Shown one piece after another: positions 7,371-15,250 of a DNA stretch of 64,000 nucleotides. The stretch covers positions 1 through 64,000 of the forward strand of contig NZ_FOYZ01000002.1 of NCBI RefSeq assembly GCF_900112775.1, written 5' to 3'. The DNA comes from Anaeromicropila populeti (GTDB lineage Bacteria; Bacillota; Clostridia; Lachnospirales; Lachnospiraceae). The position numbers were made by a program, and so were the translations under genes. Within the stretch, counting starts at the first letter, position 1; the number at the start of each line of letters is the position of its first letter. The notes below the pieces were generated by a model. It saw only the letters and a program-made list of their open reading frames with translations, was not told where the DNA came from and searched no databases.

Positions 7371-7877
7371 ATGAAATACAGTAGGAGAAACAACCTCGGT
7401 AAGAGCAGTGTACAGGGCAAGGTGGATATGAATGGTGGCTGTTTTGTGGCGGGAACGCTTGTCTTGACAGAAGATGGTCAGAAGCCAATTGAGGAAGTAA
7501 AGGCAGGAGACATTGTCCAGTCAGAGAATCCAGAAACAGGTGAGAAGGCATGTAAGAAAGTAGTACGCACCTTTGTCCATATGAAGGATGAGCTGATTCA
7601 TGTTTGGATTGCAGGAGAGGAAATCATTACAACGAGAGAGCATCCGTTTTATGTGGAGGGCGAAGGATTTGTAGGAGCTGACGATCTGCAACGAGGAGAC
7701 AGGGTCAGACTAGAATGTGGCAAGCAGGCACTGGTGGAGCAGGTTACGGTTGAGAAATTAACCAATATGGTTAAGGTGTATAACTTTGAGGTAGAAGATT
7801 TCCATACGTATTATGACACTTCTATTACAATCGTATACAATGACTCCATAACATCTTATAGGAGTAATACATTGTGA
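7371..7877 (+). pseudogene. Third Hint-domain copy, truncated by a transposon
   Basis: The frame carries GGCFVAGTLVLTEDG through EVEDFHTYY, nearly identical to the other Hint modules. At 7815/7816 it runs into unrelated sequence (DTSITIVYNDS) and stops at 7877, so the C-terminal HN motif and any toxin tip are gone. The leader residues (MKYSRRNNLGKSSVQGKVDMN) differ from the other copies and no ribosome binding site precedes them. A dead cassette. Confidence 0.85.
7434..7815 (+). repeat. Hint-domain repeat, copy 3 (3' end lost)
   Basis: Aligns without gaps to 4610-4991 (offset 2824). Similarity stops sharply after tattatg, at the insertion boundary of the transposase remnant. Confidence 0.9.
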
Positions 7878-8452
7878 AAATTGAAAAGACATTAGAAGAG
7901 TGTTTCAATAATTTAGAGGATCCAAGGGCTAATTATAATAAGGTTCATAAGTTTCTGGACGTTATTGTCATAGCAGTTTTAGCTGTAATCAGTGGAACAG
8001 ATACATGGGATTATATGGAAGATTCGGGAAATGCAAAAAAGGAATGGCTTTCTACATTTTTAGAACTTCCAGGAGGAATCCCGTCCCATGATACCTTTAA
8101 CAGGATTTTTTCTATGATAAATCCAGGGCAATTCCATGCTACAGTAGAAAAGGATTGAAAATGCACAGAAAGTTGGATTTATGCTATTTTTAGTCGAAAA
8201 GAAATGACAGCAGAGGAATTTGGGAAATCGAAAAGAAGTCATTGGGAAATCGAAAACTCCCTACACTGGATACTAGATATAGCATATCGAGAAGATGAAA
8301 GTCGAGCAAGAAATGAAAATAGTGCTGAAAATCTAAATATAGTAAGACACCTGACTTTAAATATGTTGAAACAGGAAATGAGCTGCAAACGAGGAATTGC
8401 AGGAAAAAGAAAGAAGTGCGTTTACCATGGTTCCTCCTCCTTACAAAGTTGA
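7874..8452 (+). pseudogene. ISAs1-family (Rhs H-repeat type) transposase remnant
   Basis: The first 94 codons from a GTG (to 8158) give LEECFNNLEDPRANYNKVHK, ending in NPGQFHATVEKD before a stop. This is the N-terminal associated domain of ISAs1 transposases. A second frame (8204-8452) carries HWEIENSLHWILDIAYREDE and NIVRHLTLNMLKQE, the conserved C-terminal part. Together they cover about half of the roughly 370-residue family length; the central catalytic region is deleted. The element truncates the third Hint cassette. H-repeat transposases of this family accompany Rhs loci in enterobacteria. Confidence 0.85.
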
Positions 8453-8526
8453 CTTATTCTTGAAACTAAATAATTCGGGTTCTTCGCTCCATTTCCATTA
8501 CAGAAATTTCATCACTACTACAACCC

Positions 8527-8565
8527 AAGTAAAGCCGCCACTTTTTAGCGACGGCTTTACTTAAA
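8527..8565 (-). terminator. Hairpin terminator after the sigV-rsiV-like operon
   Basis: AAGTAAAGCCG pairs perfectly with CGGCTTTACTT around a 14-nt loop. It lies about 10 bp beyond the minus-strand stop at 8575. The T run is interrupted, so its strength is uncertain; it may serve both strands. Confidence 0.6.
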
Positions 8566-8574
8566 GAGTAACTT

Positions 8575-9435
8575 CTATTTTATGATTTCGAAATCCTGTA
8601 TGCCCATAGGTGGGGGTGCAATTTCTCCCTTGTCAAAAGAAATAACCACATTACCTACATCATTAATATAGAATTTCATATCATTTACCATTTCCTTTAA
8701 ATCTGTCTCTGTGACTGTATACGACCAATCAGGATGTTCCTGTATACGCTGTGCTATCTGTTTCTGGATGCTGTCCACAATAATTTTTGAATAATCCTCA
8801 CCCAGATTATTAGATAAAGTAATATCCTTATGGGTATTTAAGTCTATATTATAAAAGGTCTGATAGGTATAGGATGTTATGGAAGATTCTGTATCATTAA
8901 TTACAAATGAAAGCGTATTTTCATTACTGGATTTTACTTCAAACGTAATCATGATGTGGAAAGGTATTAAATCTTCTTCTTTTCCGCCTTCCGCCAGCTG
9001 ATCATCAATAGCTTGCATCCCTCGTTGTTTTGCGCTTTCTACAATTTGATCGATTTTGTCCTGAATCTGATTATTGACACGCTTTTCTAAATCCGTGTTC
9101 CCCGTATTTCTAATAGATGGCACTTCGACCTGAATATCATAGGCACTGTTGGATAGCTGATATTCCCGCAAAGTGAATACTTGGGCAATATCACCTATTA
9201 CCGGAATCTCATATGCGGCTGAAGCAAATGCGGGAATGGTATTAAGCATAATAATACACATTACAAACACAGCAGCCACACTAGCCATCGCAGGTTTGCA
9301 CCATCTATAATGACCTGCTTTTTTCTGTTCTGTGACTTTTCCATTAACGCTTCGTTCCACCATAAGACTATAAGACATCGGAGGGGTTATCGTTTCATAT
9401 ACTTTTTTAGCTTCTTCTAATTTATTCAAAATCAT
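8575..9435 (-). CDS. rsiV: RsiV-like anti-sigma factor (DUF4163/DUF3298)
   Basis: About 286 residues, near the length of Bacillus RsiV. A cytoplasmic N-terminus of about 45 residues should bind the sigma factor. One membrane helix follows (about residues 49-72), then an extracellular domain with the DUF4163/DUF3298 pattern (YDIQVEVPSIRNTGN, YQTFYNIDLNTHKDITL, FYINDVGNVVISF). In Bacillus subtilis RsiV binds lysozyme and is cleaved to free SigV. The gene overlaps the sigma gene end by a few bases. The start is ambiguous: GTG 9438, ATG 9435 or TTG 9429, the last having the best spacing to AAGGAG. Confidence 0.8.
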   Translation of the reverse strand: MILNKLEEAKKVYETITPPMSYSLMVERSVNGKVTEQKKAGHYRWCKPAMASVAAVFVMCIIMLNTIPAFASAAYEIPVIGDIAQVFTLREYQLSNSAYDIQVEVPSIRNTGNTDLEKRVNNQIQDKIDQIVESAKQRGMQAIDDQLAEGGKEEDLIPFHIMITFEVKSSNENTLSFVINDTESSITSYTYQTFYNIDLNTHKDITLSNNLGEDYSKIIVDSIQKQIAQRIQEHPDWSYTVTETDLKEMVNDMKFYINDVGNVVISFDKGEIAPPPMGIQDFEIIK

Positions 9436-9919
9436 CACTCCTTATCGTTATTTTTAAAAGATCAAGTGCCTTATACAAACGCGATTTAACAGTATTTAAA
9501 TTGCTGTTTGTAACTTTTGCAATTTCAGTAAATTTCATATCTTCATAGTATCTAAGAATAATAACCGTCCTCATTTTGGGTTCTAATTTAGAAACGGCAT
9601 TAAATACTGTATAGCTTTGAGCAATATCTTTATCCTCGTAGCTGGCATTTTCAAGTATTTCATCCTTATAAATATATCTTTTGTTTTTTCGCATATAATT
9701 GAGGCTCTCGTTAATAAGTATTCGATAAAACCAAGTTTTTACATACTCTGCATTGTCAAGCGTGTGCACTTTTGCTATTGCTTTACAGATTGCTTCTTGG
9801 ACGACATCTGCGGCATCGTCACTGTTTTTCGTATAGCTATAGACTAACCTATAAAATTTGTTTTGATCACTCAGAATATATTTTTTGAGTACATCAAGTT
9901 TACTGTCTATTTGCTGCAA
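9422..9919 (-). CDS. sigV: ECF sigma factor, SigV-like
   Basis: 165 residues with sigma region 2 (FYRLVYSYTKNSDDAADVVQ, AEYVKTWFYRILINESLNY) and region 4 (LRYYEDMKFTEIAKVTNSNL, NTVKSRLYKALDLL). This is the ECF (group 4) layout. The TTG start at 9919 follows AAAGGAGGG by 8 bp; the nearby ATG is out of frame and stops after five codons. It is co-transcribed with the anti-sigma gene, and an ECF-type promoter lies upstream, as expected for autoregulation. In Bacillus this pair controls lysozyme-resistance genes; the regulon here is unknown. Confidence 0.85.
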   Translation of the reverse strand: MQQIDSKLDVLKKYILSDQNKFYRLVYSYTKNSDDAADVVQEAICKAIAKVHTLDNAEYVKTWFYRILINESLNYMRKNKRYIYKDEILENASYEDKDIAQSYTVFNAVSKLEPKMRTVIILRYYEDMKFTEIAKVTNSNLNTVKSRLYKALDLLKITIRSDDFE

Positions 9920-9966
9920 AACATTTTCCCTCCTTTATGTCACTTCATTTTTGTGCTCTATAATTA

Positions 9967-9996
9967 TTAGACACAGCTCATTGTTAAAAAGTTGAT
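9967..9996 (-). promoter_or_regulatory. Candidate ECF-type autoregulatory promoter
   Basis: On the minus strand, ATCAACTTTTT (9996-9986) gives an AAC-type -35 core. It lies 17 bp from TGTCTAA (9973-9967), close to the CGTCTA-type -10 of ECF sigma factors. It sits about 50 bp before the sigma gene start. The match is by eye and the -10 differs by one base from the usual CGTC. Confidence 0.5.
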
Positions 9997-10249
9997 GCTA
10001 GGTAAATTTAATTTCATAAAGCTTGAAATTTATTTCCTTGCTCAACTAATGCTAATGTACTTTGCCCTATTTTCACTACCAATTTCCAAAACTATATGAC
10101 ACTGCTTAATTTGATTGAACATCCAATAATAATCAGTATTCCTATAAAAAAATTGAAACCCTCTTCATAGTGATATTGTCAATATTACTTTACACCTTTT
10201 ACTCGTACATTCTGGCAGCTATGCTATATTTTTATCCATTGTAGTCCTA
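9997..10249. other. Non-coding stretch without recognised features
   Basis: AT-rich sequence with stops in all frames between the sigV promoter and an IS3 remnant. I see no strong hairpin, tRNA or gene here. Confidence 0.5.
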
Positions 10250-10740
10250 CAACAACAGAATTAAAGTTACGCTTGATGAAATCATCCAATTTTTTAGCTT
10301 CTTTATCAGCTTTTGTAATGCCATTAGGTTTGCGCTTAGGTTTGTGGCTAAGAGTAAGGACTTCCATGATTCTATAAATGGTTCTTTCACTTGGAACCTT
10401 GAAATTGATAGCATTATCATGTTTAAGCTTTAATACCTTGATATTTCCATGGAAGATCCATCCTGTGAAGGTAATCGTAAAAAGCTTGCCTAGTCACATC
10501 CGTTATTATACAATAAAAAGATAGTTTCCCCTTAATCTCGCCGTCTTGGGTCTTAATGGAAATAAACTTTAGTTGCTTTCTAAGGGAAATTAATTCTTCT
10601 GTTAAAGACATTGTACTGTCTGGAGTTTGAGAACCCAACCCCAGATCTAATTTTCCCTCCTTAGAAGCTTTGCCCCAGCCATTAAGAGTACTTGTTGAAA
10701 TACCAAGCTCTGTGACAGTTACAATTTCCTTTACTAAATG
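10250..10740 (-). pseudogene. Decayed IS3-family OrfA/OrfB remnant
   Basis: The minus strand gives an OrfA-like HTH piece (ELGISTSTLNGWGKASKEGK), then SLTEELISLRKQL, then the OrfB start TRQAFYDYLHRMDLPWKYQ. After a frameshift come KVPSERTIYRIMEVLTLSHK and PNGITKADKEAKKLDDFIKR. This is the collinear OrfA to OrfB order of an IS3 element, interrupted by stops and ending before the catalytic core. It is on the opposite strand to the IS3 fragment at the window start. Confidence 0.8.
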
Positions 10741-10791
10741 CGTGGATGTTATTATAATGTAGATAGCAAGCGATTAATCAATCAGGAAGTT
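10729..10791 (+). repeat. 63-bp Rhs-core scar
   Basis: The bases match the YYMRARYYNVDSKRFINQ codons of the main rhs gene (about 2039-2101) with a handful of substitutions. The match begins at the edge of the IS3 remnant and ends about 28 bp before the CPBP gene. It shows that the Rhs array once reached this point and that the genes after it may be former tip cargo. Confidence 0.8.
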
Positions 10792-10819
10792 ATAAACAAA
10801 TATATAGGGGAACTGTAAG

Positions 10820-11662
10820 ATGCGCAAATTTACAACAAAAAAAGTACTCATAGCCTTAAGCTCTATTTTCATACTAATTGTGTCCCAGATAATTGCACTG
10901 GTACTAGTAAATCTACTAGCTATCATAGGACTACCAGTTATGATTAGAAATATCTTTGCAGGAATCTGCTATGCTGGTACAGCCTTATATGGCATTAGTA
11001 TACTTTGTAAAAAAGGATTAAACCTTTCGCCAGAAGAATGTGGAATAACCAAAATAAATCTAAAGCCTATATGGTGTATTTCCGCATTTATAATGCCCTT
11101 TGCGGTAAGTGGAGTACTATTACTTATGCCAGGAACCTGGGAGAACACACCAGTAGATCTAACAACTATTGGTTCAACACTTTCAAGAGCAATAGTTTTT
11201 TATGGTTTGGCAACGGGAATTGTAGAAGAGGCAGTGTTTCGAGGAGTCATTATGACAGCACTGGAGCTAAGGTGGAATAAAAAAGCAGCTATTTTGTTGC
11301 CGTCCATGTTATTTGGACTGCTTCACATAATAGGAAATAACCTTAGTTTTGTTAGTATGATTCAGCTGCTTCTTGCAGGAACAATGGTAGGAATACTGTT
11401 GTCTTTAGTCACATACGAAAGCAAAAGTATTTGGTCAAGTGCCTTTATTCACGGAATATGGAATACAGTGATGATTGGTGGTATTTTAAATATTGGAACA
11501 AAAGCAAATGAGATGTCGATTTTCAACTATGTGTTAAGTACCAAATCTTTTCTTATAACAGGTGGGGACTTTGGGGTAGAGGCTTCTGTAGCAGCAATTG
11601 CAGCATATTTATTATTCTCAATGCTGGCATATTCTTTGTGGAACAAAAATAGGATAAAATAA
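10820..11662 (+). CDS. CPBP-family intramembrane metalloprotease
   Basis: 280 residues with about eight hydrophobic helices. The three CPBP (Abi, CAAX-protease-like) motifs are present: EEAVFRG around residue 138, FGLLHIIGN around 168, and FIHGIWN around 213. Family members cleave membrane substrates, and several protect producers against their own bacteriocins. It starts 28 bp after an Rhs scar and is followed within 25 bp by a possible toxin gene, so a maturation or self-protection role is plausible but unproven. The site before the ATG (GGGGAACTG) is modest. Confidence 0.85.
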   Translation: MRKFTTKKVLIALSSIFILIVSQIIALVLVNLLAIIGLPVMIRNIFAGICYAGTALYGISILCKKGLNLSPEECGITKINLKPIWCISAFIMPFAVSGVLLLMPGTWENTPVDLTTIGSTLSRAIVFYGLATGIVEEAVFRGVIMTALELRWNKKAAILLPSMLFGLLHIIGNNLSFVSMIQLLLAGTMVGILLSLVTYESKSIWSSAFIHGIWNTVMIGGILNIGTKANEMSIFNYVLSTKSFLITGGDFGVEASVAAIAAYLLFSMLAYSLWNKNRIK

Positions 11663-11686
11663 GTTGGCAAAGCGGGGAGGAATTTT

Positions 11687-12742
11687 ATGTACGAATTTAA
11701 AGAAACTATAAAATCTAATTTAGTTCAGAAAAAGGCGGTTGCAGATATAAAAAGCAATTACATAGAAAAAGAAGAGCCATATACCAGAAAATATGTAAAG
11801 CCAAATCAGCCAAACGTGTTTTCTGGCATGACAGAACCAATACAAAGGGTAGTAATAGATAGAAAAGATAAAAAAAAGACAGGATTTATTCCGATTAAGA
11901 TTGATACAGCAATTTATCCCCCTGGTTGTGAAGCTAAAAACTGGGAACACTATAAAGAAATGATCGTGGTCGCAGCACAGAATATAAAAGGCGGAAATGT
12001 TGAAAGCGGCAAGCTGTTTTTTCAACCAGCACAAGACCTTGATGGAAATCTAGAGAGTGTTCAGGATGGTCAATTATATGTCAATAATGAAGGCAATTAT
12101 TTGGCGGGACCTGTCAGGATACCCTATGCCAAGGATGTAATTGATGGAATTGAAGGAGAAGGAGAAGCAGACTGGGCAGTTAAGGCATATGAAAAAAATA
12201 ACGGCTGCGTAGGAGATGCATTAGAGGTCGTTACCAAGTTTGGTGATAAAGGGGACAAAACCATTATAAATCAAACAGATGTTCAGAACGCGTATAATAA
12301 TGCCACTGCAAATGGGAAAAAGTTAGAACCATATAATATGGCAGATACCGATATTTGGTATAGGTCAAAGGGGTTACAATTGATATGGTCTTACGATCCC
12401 AAGCAAAGGGAGCAGGAAGGAGAAAAAGGAATTAAGCTGGCCGATCTAATGAAGTCGAAGGAATTTTCATTTGATGCTGCGGGTAAATATGCAATAGCAC
12501 TCATTAGTACAGACTTGAAGAGCGGACACAACATTGCCCTCATCGGAAAAGATGTTTATGATATGCAGACTGACGTGAGAACGGGAAAAGGAAAACCAAA
12601 ACCAAGTACCGTAAAGAGTAAAGATGCAAAATGGGGGGAAGTAGACGAGCCAATGGCAATAGAGGTAGAAATCTCTAGAGGTAAAAAAAGACCCGAGGAT
12701 TACAATGGACATTATGTGGAGTATGTGTATAAACTGGGATAG
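11687..12742 (+). CDS. Unrecognised protein, possible papain-fold toxin
   Basis: 351 residues after a good GGGGAGG site. The N-terminal 65 residues are basic, low in complexity and carry EPIQRVV, reminiscent of linkers in exported toxins. A central region follows (IKIDTAIYPPGCEAKNWEHY). The C-terminal half has NNGCVGDALEVV (Cys about residue 177), KYAIALIS and SGHNIALIG (His about 283), then VYDMQTDV. This C...H...D layout resembles papain-like or deamidase toxin domains. That reading is mine and weak. No signal peptide or membrane helix. It pairs by position with the CPBP protease. Confidence 0.55.
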   Translation: MYEFKETIKSNLVQKKAVADIKSNYIEKEEPYTRKYVKPNQPNVFSGMTEPIQRVVIDRKDKKKTGFIPIKIDTAIYPPGCEAKNWEHYKEMIVVAAQNIKGGNVESGKLFFQPAQDLDGNLESVQDGQLYVNNEGNYLAGPVRIPYAKDVIDGIEGEGEADWAVKAYEKNNGCVGDALEVVTKFGDKGDKTIINQTDVQNAYNNATANGKKLEPYNMADTDIWYRSKGLQLIWSYDPKQREQEGEKGIKLADLMKSKEFSFDAAGKYAIALISTDLKSGHNIALIGKDVYDMQTDVRTGKGKPKPSTVKSKDAKWGEVDEPMAIEVEISRGKKRPEDYNGHYVEYVYKLG

Positions 12743-12771
12743 AATGTTTACTCTATCCCAGTTATTTTTTT
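12732..12771. terminator. Bidirectional terminator between convergent genes
   Basis: AACTGGGATAGA pairs with TCTATCCCAGTT around an 8-nt loop, followed by a T run on the plus strand. The stem contains the stop codon of the plus-strand gene and the last codons of the minus-strand MBL gene. Confidence 0.9.
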
Positions 12772-13722
12772 GAATTCATTTGTTCCTTTCTTGATCCAAT
12801 CTAAAACAATATCCTCCACATGCTCTTGTGTACTTTCCATTCCATTCTGATTCCATCGAATTTCTTTCCCATCGCAGACAGCAACAATTGTTCCCATCTT
12901 ATCTGTGCGAAAGACGGAAGCACCAACATCATTTAACCTGCTCATGGATTCCTCGTGAGGATGACCATAATCATTATCTGTTCCGCAGGAAATCACGGCG
13001 TATTTTGGATTGACTTCCTTTAAAAAAACATAACAGGAAGAAGTAGAACTGCCATGATGCCCAACCTTTAAAACCTGAGATTCCAGATTTAAATTCTGGT
13101 TTATCATATCTTTTTCCGAATCCATTTCCGCATCACCAGTAAATAAAAAGCTATTTGAGCCAAAGACAGCCCTGATAACAAGAGACATAGAATTGGCATT
13201 ATCATAACTAGAAACAGGACCTACAAATGTAAGTATGGCTTCCCCTAATGAAATACTCTCCCCAACAGCAGGAATTTCATAGGTGTAGTGCTTTTTCTTA
13301 AGTGCCTTTAATAAGGAACGATAAGTCTTGGTATCAGCAGAAAAATCGGTCATGTACACGGCTCCAATTTTGTAGTTTTTAACAATATTTGCAGCAGAAC
13401 CAATATGATCCTCATGAGGGTGGGTCAAAACAAGATAATCCAGCTTCGTTACATTCTGGGAGGCTAAATAATCTTGAATTACAGGAAAATCGCCTTTATT
13501 CCCTGCGTCAATCAGCATAGTATTATCCTGGGTTTTTAATAAAATGCAGTCTCCCTGTCCCACATCAATAAAATGTACGGAAAGTTCTGTAGAGACGTTG
13601 GAAACCAATGCCTGCTCTAATATAGTTTTTACATCTGTATAGCGAAATAAAAGAAATAAAATTATAATAAAAATAATAGAATAAAACCGTTTTTTTTGGA
13701 CGTGTTTTGAACGACGTTTCAT
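12748..13722 (-). CDS. MBL-fold hydrolase, ComEC C-terminal-like, membrane-anchored
   Basis: 324 residues. A basic N-terminus and one membrane helix (about residues 13-30) anchor a metallo-beta-lactamase domain. Its metal ligands are visible: VLTHPHEDHIGS (HxHxDH), LFTGDAEMDSEKD and VGHHGSSTS. The opening VHFIDVGQGDCILLKT is typical of the ComEC/Rec2 hydrolase domain, but the competence channel part is missing. Such stand-alone proteins may act as extracellular nucleases or phosphodiesterases; the substrate is unknown. AAAAGGAG precedes the ATG. Confidence 0.85.
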   Translation of the reverse strand: MKRRSKHVQKKRFYSIIFIIILFLLFRYTDVKTILEQALVSNVSTELSVHFIDVGQGDCILLKTQDNTMLIDAGNKGDFPVIQDYLASQNVTKLDYLVLTHPHEDHIGSAANIVKNYKIGAVYMTDFSADTKTYRSLLKALKKKHYTYEIPAVGESISLGEAILTFVGPVSSYDNANSMSLVIRAVFGSNSFLFTGDAEMDSEKDMINQNLNLESQVLKVGHHGSSTSSCYVFLKEVNPKYAVISCGTDNDYGHPHEESMSRLNDVGASVFRTDKMGTIVAVCDGKEIRWNQNGMESTQEHVEDIVLDWIKKGTNEFKKITGIE

Positions 13723-13916
13723 TAGTAGTCTCCTTTTTATACCATAAAAAAATTAGGGCTATTATATAATCATAGAAGATAATAAAAACATTGTCAAATG
13801 CGTTTTGCTTCTTTACAAATGCGTCTTGTATTCAACGGTCTGGAATGGTAATATTATAGGTAAAAGAGTAATGGGTTTGCATGAAAACGACAAAAGAATG
13901 CGAAAGGAGGTACTAA

Positions 13917-15227
13917 ATGAGTAAATACGACAATGAGATAAAGTGTGCAGAAGTTCGCAAATTGCTAAGTGAAGAAAAATATATGGGAGCATATGAGATT
14001 TTGCAGACCATAAACATAACTCGAGTAAAAAGTCTGACGGACTATAAGGCTTTTTATGAAATATATTGTGCTATGAAGCTGTATGACGAAGCAAAAAAAA
14101 TGCTTCTTCTTATATATGAAAGAAATTCATCCTCAAGGATATTATATCAATTGGTTTGTTTAGAAATGAAAGCGGGAAGGTTAGACGAGGCAGAATTATG
14201 CTTTAAGGACTATGTAGAAAAGGCACCTGAAGCGGGAGAACAATACATTTTAAGGTATTTAATTGACAAGGCAAAGCATCTAGATTATAAAACTCGTATT
14301 GATTCATTGGAAAAGCTGAAGAAAGTGGATTACTATGAGGAATGGGGATATGAGCTTGCTAAATTGTACCATAAGGCAGGAATGGCAGAGAAGTGTATTG
14401 AGGAATGTAATGATCTGATTACTTGGTTCGGTGAAGGAATCATTGTGGAAAAAGCAAAAATGCTGAAAAAGTATTATGTGAGTGGAAAAGAATCTTTTTT
14501 AGAAGATTTAAACGATCCAAATCAGCATAGATCTCATCCAGAAAGCGATACTTTATTTTACAACACAAGTGATATTGGCGCCCAGGTTATAAAGATTGCT
14601 TCTTATCAAAAACAACTGGATTTGAAAAATGAACTGGAACAGGAACTGACACCTACTATTAACATCCAGGAGTCCATGGTAAAGGATATGCTAAAGGCAA
14701 GAAAAAAGCAGGAGAGTCCTAAGCCAGAAATAGTAGAAGAAACAGAATTACCAGCAGAGTTTATTGGAAGCTGTAACCTAAATGAGGTGTTTGGAAAGTT
14801 TATGAAACGAAGCGAAGTCCGCCAGCAGTTAATTCCTATATTGTATACTATAATTGAAAATAAGGCAGGCGCACATTTTCTGATTATTGGGGAGAATGAT
14901 CTGGAGAAAATGGATTTTATTAAAAAACTGTCCAAGGCATTACAAATACTTGGGGTAATTACAAAAACCCAGGTGGCAAAAATTAAGGGTGAAAATTTAA
15001 ATCGTATTCAATTAGAACAAAGAGTGGAAAAATTGAGAAATAGTATTTTGTTAGTAGAAGGAGCATCACAGCTTTATGTTCCTACTGTACAGTCAATTGT
15101 AGATTTAATGGAACGATTAGAGGACGAGCTGGTTGTAGTGTTAGAGGATACAGAAGAAAATATGCAGATATTTTTAGAGGAACATTTTGATTTTAAAGAG
15201 CATTTTGCATATACTATAAGGATGTAG
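13917..15227 (+). CDS. TPR-repeat protein with degenerate P-loop-like C-terminus
   Basis: 436 residues, soluble. The N-terminal 200 residues are helical repeats of TPR type (AYEILQTINI, LYDEAKKMLLLIYE, GRLDEAELCFKDYV, MAEKCIEECNDLI). A linker with NIQESMVKDMLKARKK follows. The C-terminal 150 residues look like an AAA-type domain: AHFLIIGENDLEKMDFIKKL stands where a Walker A would be, without the GK, and NSILLVEGASQL stands where Walker B would be. I infer a nucleotide-binding fold that has lost catalysis. It starts after GAAAGGAGG and ends about 23 bp before the pyrophosphatase start, so the two are probably co-transcribed. Confidence 0.65.
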   Translation: MSKYDNEIKCAEVRKLLSEEKYMGAYEILQTINITRVKSLTDYKAFYEIYCAMKLYDEAKKMLLLIYERNSSSRILYQLVCLEMKAGRLDEAELCFKDYVEKAPEAGEQYILRYLIDKAKHLDYKTRIDSLEKLKKVDYYEEWGYELAKLYHKAGMAEKCIEECNDLITWFGEGIIVEKAKMLKKYYVSGKESFLEDLNDPNQHRSHPESDTLFYNTSDIGAQVIKIASYQKQLDLKNELEQELTPTINIQESMVKDMLKARKKQESPKPEIVEETELPAEFIGSCNLNEVFGKFMKRSEVRQQLIPILYTIIENKAGAHFLIIGENDLEKMDFIKKLSKALQILGVITKTQVAKIKGENLNRIQLEQRVEKLRNSILLVEGASQLYVPTVQSIVDLMERLEDELVVVLEDTEENMQIFLEEHFDFKEHFAYTIRM

Positions 15228-15250
15228 ACAAGTTGTCAGGAGGTGTCAGA

